Positions 41,480 through 52,398 of a stretch of DNA of 64,000 nucleotides are shown one piece after another; the first letter of the stretch is position 1; each line of letters starts with the position of its first letter. Position numbers and translations under genes: made by a program. The DNA is from CAJBLF01 sp964504915 (GTDB lineage: Bacteria; Patescibacteriota; Gracilibacteria; Absconditabacterales; Absconditicoccaceae): the NCBI GenBank assembly GCA_964504915.1, contig CAZDFH010000003.1:1-64000 (forward strand). The letters are read 5' to 3'. Under the pieces are notes generated by a model that worked only from the letters and a program-made list of their open reading frames with translations, was not told the DNA's origin and ran no database searches.

Positions 41480-42676
41480 ATGGTAACCACTCCCTCATCT
41501 ACACCATCTGATCCCAAAAAATCTCCTTGAAAGAAATCCAGTCTTGGAAATATATTTTTGTCAGATTATCATGATATCCATCAAAACTTGATAGATACAT
41601 TTTTGAAGCAGGAAAAATATATTGGGAAAAAAAATAAAGGTAAGGTGTCGATACTGTCGGATGAAGAAAAATTGGTGCTCGATGCTCAGCAGGCCCTCGC
41701 TGATTCTAATCAAATAGCTAGATTATATGCGGATATAAAATCCCTGTTTATCCCCACTCAAGATGTTATTCATAATCTTCAAATGGGATATAAGATAGAT
41801 ACTCTTCTCTCGTCATATCATCAAGATGATGTCATGCGTGTTATTGGGGAAGCTGCTTTCTGTGATATGCTCTTAAAAAGGGGCACCCTTTTTCTCGACT
41901 TTAGTAATACGGCTGGGTTGAAGGAGATTATTAATTCTCTGACACCATATCTTGATGCTATGTCATGAAATAAAGAATTTATCTTTTTCTTTTTGCGACT
42001 CAAAGTAGAATACTTTTTGCGTGTTGGACAATATGAGAATGTTGTGAAATTATGCTCTGAGGATAGTGTATATGAAGATCCTCGGCATCAACCACATGTA
42101 AAGGTCCAACTACATTTGCGTGAAGATTATATTATGGCTCTTCAGATGCTCAGACGTCACGATGAAGCCTTGGCTTTGCTCAAGGACGTTTTCCACCATT
42201 TGTGAGATGCACTCTTAGATTATCCTGATGATGTGAAAAGGTTTACTGATCTAGAACAGGATGTCTTGAATTCTAAATGACTTATGCTATTTCAGAGTCG
42301 TGAATATGTAGCTGCGGAAAAAGTACTCTCTGAGGCATTGCAAAAAAATCCTAATAATTGAAGAGCAAAAGAGATTCTTGTACGTATGTATGCAACTGTG
42401 ATGTCTCAGATAACTAGACCTCGTGTCTTGTTAGCAGATCGTTTGTTGCAAGGAAAAATTCTTTTTGATTTAGAGAAATATGAAGAAGCAAAAGCTGTGT
42501 TTGAACATATTATTGAACATGATTATACACAGGAGTACAAAGACCAGAAGGAGTATTACAGCGACTATACCCATACTATTGATCCAGCCATCAATGAGGC
42601 TGCAGAGTATCTTTCTCGTATTACCGCTATCCAGACGCCTCAATCACCTAGAGTTTTCTCTCCATCATCGTCTTAA
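41480..42676 (+). CDS. TPR-like helical-repeat protein
   Basis: 398 aa, cytoplasmic, helical. The C-terminal half has TPR-like pairs (HDEALALLKDVFHHL, REYVAAEKVLSEALQKNPNNGRAKEI and YEEAKAVFEHIIEH). The N-terminal half is helical without a clear repeat. TGA glycines join three standard-code ORFs. Partner unknown. Confidence 0.65.
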
Positions 42677-42771
42677 TTTTTCCTCGTGGATATCTTCTTA
42701 TAAAAAACTTTACAACAGGGTGAGAATGACTATATAACGTATGTCCTTATTTTTATATTTTTTCGTTTCTT

Positions 42772-43305
42772 ATGGCATTATCCAAAGATGTTATTCATTT
42801 TATTACTACATGATGAACTATAGATTCTGCATATGATGGTACCAAAGATACGGTCGTCCCTACTGCACATTCTGCTATACCTAGTTATATCCAGTCGTTA
42901 AAACTCTACTTAAATGCTAAATTTACTGAAGTGTGTCAAAAGGATAGTCGCTCTCTTACGATGAGTGATCTCAAGAAAATTTTACAGGTCATTGAAAAAT
43001 CACCCAGCAAAAATGTCATCATTACCCATGGAACATATACAATGCCGGATACGGCAAGATTTCTAAAATCGCATATGAAGCGTAAGGATCAGAATATCCT
43101 TCTTGTCTGATCCATGATTCCATTGGTTGGTTTTTCTCCTAGCGATGCTGGGTTTGCCCTTGGATTTGCTGTCGCTAAAATACAAATGCTTAAACCATGA
43201 ATCTATGTCTGTATGAATGGGAAAACGTTTGTTCCTGAGGAAGTAGCGAAACTTCTTAGTAGTGGAAAATTTGTCTCTATGTTTGGTAATAGAGAATTAA
43301 GATAA
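42772..43305 (+). CDS. Asparaginase-family N-terminal domain protein
   Basis: 177 aa. FITTGGTIDSAYDG (two adjacent TGA glycines) and ITHGTYTMPDTA match the two active-site loops of type I/II asparaginases, and LLVGSMIPL is the following strand. The usual THGTDT loop reads THGTYT, so the conserved Asp is replaced by Tyr. The family is ~330 aa; only the N-terminal domain is present. Activity as an asparaginase is therefore doubtful; a related amidohydrolase or binding role is possible. Confidence 0.8.
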
Positions 43306-43328
43306 CGTTTATATCCATCAATATATCT

Positions 43329-43970
43329 ATGAAAAACATCAAAAGTCTCAAACCATGACTAGCTCTTGATATAGATGAAACGCTTGCTTGGACTATCGGA
43401 TATCGAGTCAAAGAAACTCAGAGAATGTTTGGTAATCCAGAAAAATTGAGTGCCAAAGCAATCTGTAAAAAGTATCGTTTCGCCCAAGATATTCCCTATC
43501 GACAGAGTGAAGAAATCCAGCAACGATGGCATCATTGGATCCATTCAGATACGGTACAAGATGATCTGCCGGTGATTCCATGAGCTCTGACCTATGTTAA
43601 AAAGATTCTCAAGATATTTCCTATCACTGCGTATATCACTATTAGACCATCTTGTGTCATTCCATGAACGAGAAGACGACTAAAAAAACACGGATTCCCA
43701 GATCTGCCCATCATCCACAAACCAGACAATATAACCAAAGCTAAGGCCAATCTATGGAAAGCAAGATTACTAAAAAAATTATATCCGACGATTGTATGAA
43801 TCGTAGATGATAATGTTTCTATCGTAGATAATCTTGGCTCGACCTACAAAGGAACCGTTTTCTTATTCACCCACACATCAGTTCCTGCGACATACAAAAA
43901 TGTCATGCCCTGTGGCACCCGAAAAGATGTATATACTGCTGTGAAATGTATCTATGGCAAAAAATCTTAA
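43329..43970 (+). CDS. HAD-superfamily phosphatase-like protein
   Basis: 213 aa. Motif I LDIDETLA (nucleophile Asp and acid Asp), motif II ITIRP, a Lys in the NITKAKANLWKA region, and motif IV IVDDNVSIVDN. These support a HAD hydrolase with a helical cap; substrate unknown. It starts 23 bp after the asparaginase-like gene and converges on ruvA, overlapping by 4 bp. Confidence 0.85.
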
Positions 43971-44518
43971 CAATTTTTGATGATTCGTTTAATCACTTCA
44001 GACATATTTTCTTTGCTTATTTCTCATTCATATTTCTGCAGTACATCTTTGACTTTGGAGCTATCGTATCCTAGATTTTTGAGTGATTTGATGATGTCTT
44101 TGTACAGTCTTTCGTCGATGTTCATCTTTGCGAAGTCGTCGAGCCCGACTGTTCATTTGAGTTCCAGAAGAATTTTTTTTGCAGATTTGGGACCGATACC
44201 CGGGATAGATTGGAAAAATTTTACGTCCACAGATTTGATAGCTTGTTCAAAATTTTCCTTGGGAAGTTGTACAATCTGGAATGCTGTCTTTGGCCCGATA
44301 CCACTGACTTTGAGCATATTTTCAAATAATACTTTCTGATCTGCTGTGTCAAATGCGTAGTAGATAATCGTTTTTTTATTGTCGTCTAGATAGGGAAACA
44401 GGAAAAACAAACCTGCTGACTGTCTTCATAGGTAGTTTGCCTCGATGCCAAAGGACTCGTTTTGGATGTATGTCTTGTTTCAATGGGTAATGATCTTGCC
44501 AGTGAATAAGTGGAACAT
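43967..44518 (-). CDS. ruvA: Holliday junction helicase subunit RuvA
   Basis: 183 aa. N-terminal OB domain, two helix-hairpin-helix motifs (VSGIGPKTAFQI and IPGIGPKSAKKILLELKG) and the C-terminal RuvB-binding domain (IKSLKNLGYDSSKVKDVL). It tetramerises on Holliday junctions and loads RuvB. Three or more TGA glycines join the pieces. ATG 44518. Confidence 0.94.
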
Positions 44519-44533
44519 ATTAAAATATAGTTT

Positions 44534-44640
44534 ACGAGTTAAAGAGTTTGCGAGTTAAAGGGTTATTGAATCGAACGAGTTAAAGAGTTTGCGAGTTAAA
44601 GGGTTATTGAATCGAACGAGTTAACTCGTTAACCCATTAA
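44534..44640. repeat. Tandem repeat, 41-bp unit
   Basis: Two essentially identical 41-bp units (44534-44574, 44575-44615) of GTTAAAGAGTTTGCGAGTTAAAG character, followed by GTTAACTCGTTAACCC. It lies upstream of ruvA. Confidence 0.85.
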
Positions 44641-44819
44641 CCTTCTAACTTCAATTGTATAATCAATCCCGATAGCGTTTCCATACATTTTCTATTAATT
44701 AATTTTGTGTTGATATCCTCGCAAAAATTACTACTATATCCGTTGTGACATTTTTTTCTTTGTTTATAAATTATCTAATGCAGAGAAACAATAGTTCATC
44801 ATATGTGTTTTGACTTAAT

Positions 44820-44888
44820 GAAAAAGAACAACATCTCTAAGATTAGACATTGTTCCTTTTCTCTATTTAAGCATACGGTCACTACACC
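44820..44888 (-). ncRNA. Candidate small RNA with own promoter and terminator
   Basis: A consensus promoter (44895-44922, minus) is followed about 70 nt later by a hairpin (44821-44863; AAAAGGAACAA paired with TTGTTCTTTTT, a few mismatches) ending in T. No ORF of useful length lies between. The ~470-bp ruvA-rpoD gap otherwise holds only the tandem repeat. No known RNA family recognised. Confidence 0.45.
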
Positions 44889-44894
44889 ACTTAT

Positions 44895-44922
44895 ATTATA
44901 TATATTTATACTAAATTGTCAA
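44895..44922 (-). promoter_or_regulatory. Consensus promoter of the candidate small RNA
   Basis: On the minus strand TTGACA (44917-44922), 16-bp spacer, TATAAT (44895-44900). Confidence 0.75.
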
Positions 44923-44991
44923 ATATCAATATCCTATCGGAAATAGCTCTTATTTCCTAGCGTTTCTTTTACTCTTTCCGTGTATGTGCAT

Positions 44992-46272
44992 ATGCAAAAA
45001 ATGAAAAAGCAGTTGTGGGAAAGTTTCCAAGATGATATTACGGAACTCAGTAAGCCATTACAGGATTTGCTTAGACAGGGCTTCGAAACTAGTATTATTA
45101 ATGAAGAAGATGTAATCGCTGATGTGGATGATATGGATCTCAATATCAAGATTATTGAGAAATTTTATGATCTTGCAGAAAAGCTTGGTATCAAGATTAT
45201 TACTATTGAAGAGATATTAGAAAAGGAGGCGGAAGAAGCCAAGAAAGAAACCAAGCTTGGGAAGCTGGAACTCTATGAGACAGATAAACGTAGTCAAGAC
45301 CCACAGCACAAAGATTTCATTAAGCTATATTTCAATGAAATATCCAAGATACCACTCCTCTCCTCTGAAGAAGAAAGAGATGTCTCTAGACGTGTCAAGA
45401 AGTGAGATGAAGATGCCAAGAGAAGATTGATAGAATCCAATCTTAGATTGGTCATCAGTATTGCGAAGAGATTTTTTGGTTCTAGATTGAGTTTCTCCGA
45501 TTTGATCCAAGAAGGGAATATAGGTCTCATCAAAGCCATTGAAAAATTTGATCCAGATAAAGAATTTAAATTTAGTACCTATGCTACTCGGTGGATCAAG
45601 CAAAGCATCACCAAAGCTATTGCAGATATGACGAAACATGTAAGGATACCAGTGCATCTGATCGATGAAATTAATTCATACAACAAAACGTATCAGCTTC
45701 TCTTCCAGAAATTATGAAGAGAACCAACATCCAAAGAAATAGGTCAGAAGCTATGATTCCCGATCAAGAAAATTAAAAAATTGGAAGAAGTGATCTTCTG
45801 AAATGTATCGTTAGATAGAGAAGTCGGTGATGAAGGAAGAGATACTTTGGCCGATTTGATTGAAGATGGAAACACCCTGAGACCAGATCAGTTCGCCGAA
45901 AAAAATGCACTGAGAAAAAATCTCGATATGATCTTGGGTATGCTTGATGATAGAGAGGCTAAGATTGTGAAGATGAGATATGGTATAGATGGACCTAAAT
46001 ATACGCTTGAACAAGTGGGAGAGGAATTTGACGTCACGAGAGAAAGAGTAAGACAAATTGAACAAAAAGTGATCCAAAAGCTCAAAGAACATGCTGGATT
46101 GCAAAAAATACTTGGAATCGAAGATGATATCGCTAAATTAGAGGCGAACGAAGGGAAAAAGAAAAAATGAAAGAGAGTCAAAAGAGCTAAAGATGATGAC
46201 TTTGATAACGAAGATGAAGAGAAGGCGTATATGAGTAGATTTGATGATGATGAATTTGATATATCTGACTAA
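44992..46272 (+). CDS. rpoD: Primary sigma factor (RpoD-like)
   Basis: 426 aa. Region 1.2 (DFIKLYFNEISKIPLLSSEEE), region 2 (ESNLRLVISIAKRF...FSTYATRWIKQSITKAIAD), region 3 (EPTSKEIGQKLG) and region 4 (TLEQVGEEFDVTRERVRQIEQKVIQKLKEH) are all present; the domain order and region 2.4 identify a group-1 sigma factor. The ~40-residue charged tail (Lys-rich then Asp/Glu-rich) after region 4 is unusual. ATG 44992 is preferred to GTG 44980. Consensus -10/-35 sites in the window fit this factor. Confidence 0.95.
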
Positions 46273-46365
46273 ATGAGTACTGAGTATTTAGTATCTAGAC
46301 AGATAACTCACTACTCAAGTCTCAATATCTAACAAATACATTTTTAATATTTAATATAGTGAATT

Positions 46366-48270
46366 ATGTCACCAGTAGTAAATGCGAAACAATACGATGC
46401 ATCGCATATCAAAGTATTGGAATGATTGGAACCTGTCAGACAGAGACCTGGAATGTATATCGGATCTACTGATGCTAAGGGACTTCATCATCTTATCCAA
46501 GAGATAGTGGATAATGCTGTGGATGAGGCTTTGGCTGGATACTGTACTACGATTACTACCACTATCAATGAAGATGGATCAGTTTCTATCCATGATAATG
46601 GAAGAGGTATCCCCGTAGATAGACATGAGAAGACTGGAAAGTCGGCTCTTGAGACAGTCTTTACTGTATTGCATGCGTGAGGTAAATTTGATAAGGATGT
46701 CTACAAAGTATCTGGAGGTCTTCACGGAGTAGGTGCTTCTGTGGTAAATGCATTGTCTGAATGGCTTGAAGTCACCGTATATAAAAATGGGAAAAAATAC
46801 TTCCAGAGATTTGAGAGAGGTATCCCTTGTGGGGAGATTCAAGAAGTCTGAGAAAGTGACAAGGTGGGAACGAGTGTAAAATTCAAACCAGATCCTTTAA
46901 TTTTTGAAACAGTTGAATTCTCTCAATCTATTGAAATCGCGAGAATGAAACAAAGTGCTTATCTAACTCCTGGTGTTACCTTCAATTTTGTAAATAAGAC
47001 CACAGGATTTAAACAGAGATTCCTTTTCGAATGAGGTATCAAAACATGGTTAAAAAATCTTGTCGGAGAACAACAACCACTTTCTTCTGTGCATTATATC
47101 AATGTGGAAGGAAAGGATTGTTTAGCTGAGATTTCTTTTGAATTTGTAAATACCAATAACGATCATATGCTGTCATTCGTGAATAATATTCCTACTACGG
47201 ATGGAGGTTCACACGTATTGTGATTCAGATCTGCTTTGTTGAATATCATCAATGAAGTAGCTAAGGAAAAAGATAAGATGAATAAGAAAATTGGTGAGTT
47301 CCAATATTCTGATGTCACTGATGGATTGTATTCTATCGTTACGGTCAAAATCCCCGAGCCACAATTTGAAGGACAGACAAAGGGAAGACTTGGGAATAGT
47401 TACGTCAGGACAGAGGTTGAAACCATTGTTTATAACTACTTAAAAGACTATTTCATCCAGCATGAAGATGAATTTGATAAGATATTTGAAAAGGTAGAAT
47501 TGGCTGCAAGAGCAAGACTAGCTGCTAAATTTGCTAAAGAGACCGTCTTGAGAAAAAATATCCTTGCTTGATGAGTCTTGCCAGGAAAGTTAGCTGATTG
47601 TGCTCAGAAGAAAATGGAATGAACTGAGATGTACATCGTAGAGGGAGATTCTGCGTGAGGTAGTGCTAAACAAGGACGTGATAGTAACTTCCAAGCAATC
47701 TTACCACTTAGAGGAAAAATCCTTAATACAGAACAAGCTGTGATACAGAAAATTATGGCTAATAATGAGGTGAAGGCACTGATTACTGCCATCTGAACAT
47801 GAGTAAAGGATAACTTTGATCTTGCATTACTGAGATATGAAAAGATTATCATCATGACGGATGCGGACGTGGATGGAGCGCATATTAGGACACTCTTACT
47901 GACCTTCTTCTTTAGATTTATGAGGCCACTTATTGAACATGGGCATGTCTATGCCGCTTGTCCTCCTATTTATAAATTTGCACAAGGGAAAAAAGAACAA
48001 TATGTCTACGATGAAACTCATACTCCAGCTATGTATGGCTTTGACCCGGAGAAGACTGAAGTACAGAGATATAAAGGTCTTGGAGAAATGAACGCTGAGC
48101 AACTTCGAGATACTACCATGGATCCCAACAATAGGAAATTGAAACAAATTACTGTAGAAGACGCAGAAGAAACTGATAGATTATTCAGGATTCTTATGGG
48201 TGAAGATGTGCAGTCTAGAAAGCACTTTATTATGACCCATGCAAAAGCAGTTAAAGACCTAGATATCTAA
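46366..48270 (+). CDS. gyrB: DNA gyrase subunit B
   Basis: 634 aa. GHKL ATPase motifs (EIVDNAVDEALAGY, DNGRGIPVD, YKVSGGLHGVGASVVNAL), the TOPRIM motifs EGDSAGGSAKQGRD (one Gly by TGA, about residues 425-438) and TDADVDGAHI, and RYKGLGEMNAEQL. No ~170-residue Gram-negative insert. ParE cannot be fully excluded, but overall length and motifs favour GyrB. Supercoils DNA with GyrA. Confidence 0.93.
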
Positions 48271-48296
48271 CCCATTCTACCATATATTTCTCATTC

Positions 48297-48329
48297 AAAA
48301 AAAGGGCACTAAAAAGTGCTCTTTTTTTT
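48297..48329. terminator. Terminator of gyrB
   Basis: AAAAAAGGGCACT / AGTGCTCTTTTTTTT hairpin 26 bp past the stop. Confidence 0.9.
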
Positions 48330-48440
48330 GCCCTTCTTTGCTTTATTTCAAAGGGAGAAGGGCTGCACGAGGTCCTGAGCTTGCTTGTCCGGTAGGCAGG
48401 TAAAACGAAGGATTTATCCTGAGTGAAACGAAGGGAAAAA
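48330..48440. repeat. Degenerate GC-richer intergenic repeat
   Basis: GCCCTTCTTTG...GAGAAGGGC hairpin, then AGGTCCTGAGCTTGC and ACGAAGG words twice. No ORF. Composition differs from neighbours. Confidence 0.45.
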
Positions 48441-48453
48441 TATACCATTTTTT

Positions 48454-48481
48454 TTGACAAATTTACAAATCGGGGTATAAT
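48454..48481 (+). promoter_or_regulatory. Consensus promoter of the 48516 gene
   Basis: TTGACA (48454-48459), 16-bp spacer, TATAAT (48476-48481), 34 bp before the ATG. Confidence 0.9.
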
Positions 48482-48515
48482 TATAAGAGGTAATTTATTC
48501 TCTTATCGTACCATC

Positions 48516-50465
48516 ATGTCAAATGGCACTCCAGAACAACACTCTTTAGACCAGAAAGCTGGACTTTCTCTCGACGAACAGGCTTATGTCAAAGAACGTG
48601 GCATAGAAGGCGTCTATGAAGATATCTATAAAGATAGTAAAAGAGATGAGCATATCCTTCTCAATATAGTTATGAATAATTTTCATATGCAGAATATAAA
48701 CAAAATTAATACTACCTTCCTACAGGGGATCTGATTAACCGTAAAAAAAATAGAGGACGTTTTTCCTAGGGAAAAAGATGGGAAAGATAGTATTTATGAG
48801 CGTTATCAGAAATATAATGTCTCCTCTTTGGATAATACAAGCAAGCTTCGCATGAGCGACAAAGGTATTGCATTAGTGCAGGCACTAGCTGAATCTTGTG
48901 TAGCTAATCTCCCTGACCACAGTGAGTCTAAGACTACGCTTGAAAAAATAGCTTATAAGTCTAAAAAAGATATTGATGGATATATGTGACCAAATACCAC
49001 TCTACTATTGGAAAAGATTGCTCAAGCCGATCTCAATAATGGAACCCCTATCCTTTCTTTTGATGGCACAATCACTCCTGAGTTGATTCTAAAAATGTAT
49101 AGCTCTTGTCATCCTGAGCAGATTACCAAGATCATATCTCCTTCCAAAGAGCGAAGTGAGAAGATTACCCCAGCGCAAAAGACAAAACAGTGAGAGAGTC
49201 TGCTCAAAGATATTGAAATAGGAGAAAAGGAGCTTCTCCAGCCGGGTGATAATGTTGCAACTCTTACAAATCTAAACTCTATGTATATTCAATATTTAGA
49301 AATTTCTACTCTAGAACAAATACAGACCAAACGTGAGGAGTTGGAAACCACAAAATCACAACTGGAGTTGCAATTATCAAGCGATCCTACCAATGGTATA
49401 CTCAAGTCAAGAATAGCTCATATCGATAGTGTTCTTACTCTATTTATCGAGAAAGAGCAAAAATTGCAAGCAATTGAAAATCAAAAGAATGTGGATAAAG
49501 AAAAAGAAACGATGGAAAAGATTGGCTGATACACACTTGAGGTCTCAGAGAATAATGTAATTATCCCTCAATATATTTTTGATAGTACATCTCTTAGAAA
49601 GTTACCATCAGGCGAAGAAGATTGAGCTGTTTATGCGATGGGATTTTTTGATACCAATCGTCCATTCAAACAAACCATTTTTGAAGTTCGTTTTGATGAT
49701 GCAGGGAATGCGATTCCAGCTGTACATAATGGTCAAGATATTAATGGAAAATCTGACTTTAGGTTCAACGTCAAACAATCTTCATGAACTATTCATGTAG
49801 ATAGGAGTCCATCATCTGTCCAACAGGTCGAAACGAATACTAAAAATACATTTGAGAATCTGCTTAATAATCAGGATATTATTCTCTCTCATCAAAATTT
49901 CGAAGAACGACATGATAATGTGATTATGAGGGCTATGGAAGACCAATTTACTGGCCAGGAAGATGAGTTGGAAAAAAATAATCGAAAACCTTTCTTGACT
50001 GCATTTGCAGAAGAGAATAGGAATTTCTCTATCTCTTCAGATGATCGTATCTTATTGCCCAAGAAAATGAGAGAAGGAGACAAGGAATCTTTTGCTAGAT
50101 CGTTAGCTGATTATTTCTCTGAGCACAAAAAAGCATACCCTAATTCAGATTATATTCTCTACAAGCTTGATGCTGTGTGGGATAACCGTAATGGATGATA
50201 TGATCTTCCTTATCAGGAAAACCTTTTCTGATGACTGGACTACACTAAGTATCCCTCTGTCATAGATTACTTTACCCAAGCACGTGCGAAGGACTTATGA
50301 TTGACGGCAGAGCAAAAGGAGCTTATCAAAACTCCAGCTAATGTCTTTGCTTTCTATAATGCACATACACAGAGGTATAATGTCTATGATAGCGACTATC
50401 AACACATTTCTGATGAAGAATCGAAACTTCGAGAACAATTCAAGTCATCTTTCAGAAGAAAATAA
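48516..50465 (+). CDS. Large hypothetical protein with possible peptidoglycan-binding segment
   Basis: 649 aa, strongly charged, no signal peptide. About residues 145-165, DIDGYMGPNTTLLLEKI, recalls the DGxxGxxT core of peptidoglycan-binding-1 domains. A coiled-coil stretch (EQIQTKREELETTKSQLELQL) follows near residue 270. The C-terminal third has no known fold. TGA glycines join six standard-code ORFs. It belongs to the same style of large unknown protein as the 27010 and 34376 genes. Confidence 0.6.
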
Positions 50466-50468
50466 TTA

Positions 50469-52307
50469 TTATATATTTCTAACCATATACTCCCCTACTT
50501 TCTTATATCCAAGCTTTCTGTAATATGCTCTGACGCCAATGCCAGAGATGACGGAAAGCTTTTTGTATTTTGCTTGATGAGAAATTTTTTCTGCAATATC
50601 CATCAATTGTTTACCAAATCCTGAATGTTGGACCTTATCTCAACCTTTTAACTTTTTAACGTTTGAACTCTTTAACTGTTCCATATTCCCATAGACATGA
50701 AGTTCTCTAATTATTGCTGTGTCTTTGCCTAATCACTTTATCTCAACTATGTCTTCTGGATTTGGTAAGAGTAGCCTGGTAAATCCATAGAGATAGCCAA
50801 GCTCATCTTCGAAGGAAATAAAATATTCTTCTCCTACGCTACTGTCGTATTTTCTAATAATTAAATTAGCTTCGTGAGACGCATGCAATGCGTCTTTACT
50901 GACTGGTTTATTCCTAATTTCTCTACTTCTGGTGTCCAAACATACATAATTTCTGAGGCTGTTCGTGTCGGGTTTGCTACCGATGACGAAGGTCTGTGTT
51001 TTTCCTTTTTTGTTTTCTGTCAAAAAATCTTTAACTGTTTTACACAAGCTATATTTGCTATATAATCTATCATAAAATGCTTTGATATCAAATTTTCCTG
51101 TATCTGCATTTTTCTGTATTTCATTATGCATCAATTGAGATAAGTTTGTAATCTTACTTCCAGCGACAATTTCATTAGCTGGAATATCTCTAATGAGACG
51201 CTTAATTCTCGTGTATGGTGGAATGACATGGAGAAATGTTTCTGTAATGAGTTTCTGAATATCTTTGGATTCTAATGGTTTGTATTTCCCTTGTTTATAC
51301 AGTTTACAGAGCTCGGTATTTGGAATAACCGACGTTGGATAAAATTTAATCTCATCAGGTTTCAAGAATGGATCAGTATATAAATCTTGGAAAGTCTTTA
51401 AATCCTTAGCATATGTAGATGTGTATAAGCCGGGCATGATATGTACGGAGAATTTGAATCAATACTGTCTGAGCCTATGACATGCCCGGCGGATTTGCTC
51501 GACCGTTAGGCCTCTTTTGTTTGCCTTGAGGACTCCATTATCTAGGCTTTGTATTCACATCTCTATTCTTGTTACTCAGAGTTCACGTCGCTTTTGACAA
51601 TTTTTATCTGTTACATATTCTGGTCTTGTCTCGATTGTTAATCCTATCACTCTGTGCTTCGCGTTTTCATTTCTCTTCATGGCTTCTTGGATAGTTTTGG
51701 AAGTTTTTATTTTTTCTTTTCCTTCCAAACGGAAACCAAATTTGTTTCATTTATGTTCATCGACCTTCTGGATTATTTTCAACTGCGAAAAACTATTACA
51801 CGCATCATATAATGATTTAATGAATCCTACTTTATACTTTTCGGTGTAAACATCTCGTGTTCCACCAAGAACGATCATTTCAATTTTATCCGTGTCATGT
51901 CAGGTGAGCGTGAGAGAGGTCAGTCTGTTTCGTACCTGTTTGGTGGGGTTAAAATGATTGAGTAATGCTCTCATAGCGCCCGGTTCTGATTTGATATAAC
52001 TCTTGGGCATGGTCGGGTCGTTGGGACAAAAAATACATCTCCCCGGGCAAGGGAAAGGCTTTGTGAGAACTTGTATAGCCACGATTCACGAACTCGATCT
52101 AATTGCTCTTTTTTTGAGTATTTTTTCTAACTCTGGATTCTTCTTTATTTTTTTCTGTTCCAAGAGTTTACGATATTCTTGAAGAAGTTGAATATTTGAT
52201 GGTAAGTCCTTTAACTTCATCTCATTAGCAAAATGTCTCTTGGCGTTTCTTAGTGCGTCAAGATCTTTGATTCCAGTAGCTAATAATTTGAGGATCAGAT
52301 TTTTCAT
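50469..52307 (-). CDS. elp3: Elp3-type radical SAM/GNAT enzyme (tRNA U34 modification)
   Basis: 612 aa. Radical SAM cluster site CPGRCIFCPNDPTMPKSY, then IEMIVLGGTRDVY, TIETRPEYVTDKN, RRELGVTRIEMGIQSLDN, and a C-terminal GNAT domain (HSGFGKQLMDIAEKI...VISGIGVRAYYRKLGY). Bacterial and archaeal Elp3 proteins carboxymethylate U34 of tRNA. Within the GNAT domain, about residues 540-555, a short insert (QLKSSNVKKLKG) is encoded by the CTTTTTAACGTTT-like repeat vocabulary of the intergenic arrays. The frame is intact, so the repeat has been tolerated. Confidence 0.93.
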
Positions 52308-52352
52308 ATCCTATATATAGGGAATCACTCTACTTTTTCTATCGGAAAATGT

Positions 52353-52380
52353 AAAAAACGCCCTTACTAGAAAGGACGTT
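52353..52380 (-). terminator. Terminator of the giant surface-protein gene
   Basis: On the minus strand AACGTCCTTT / AAGGGCGTT hairpin followed by a T-run, 19 bp past the TAA. Confidence 0.85.
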
Positions 52381-52398
52381 CTTGTGTGGTATGCATAT

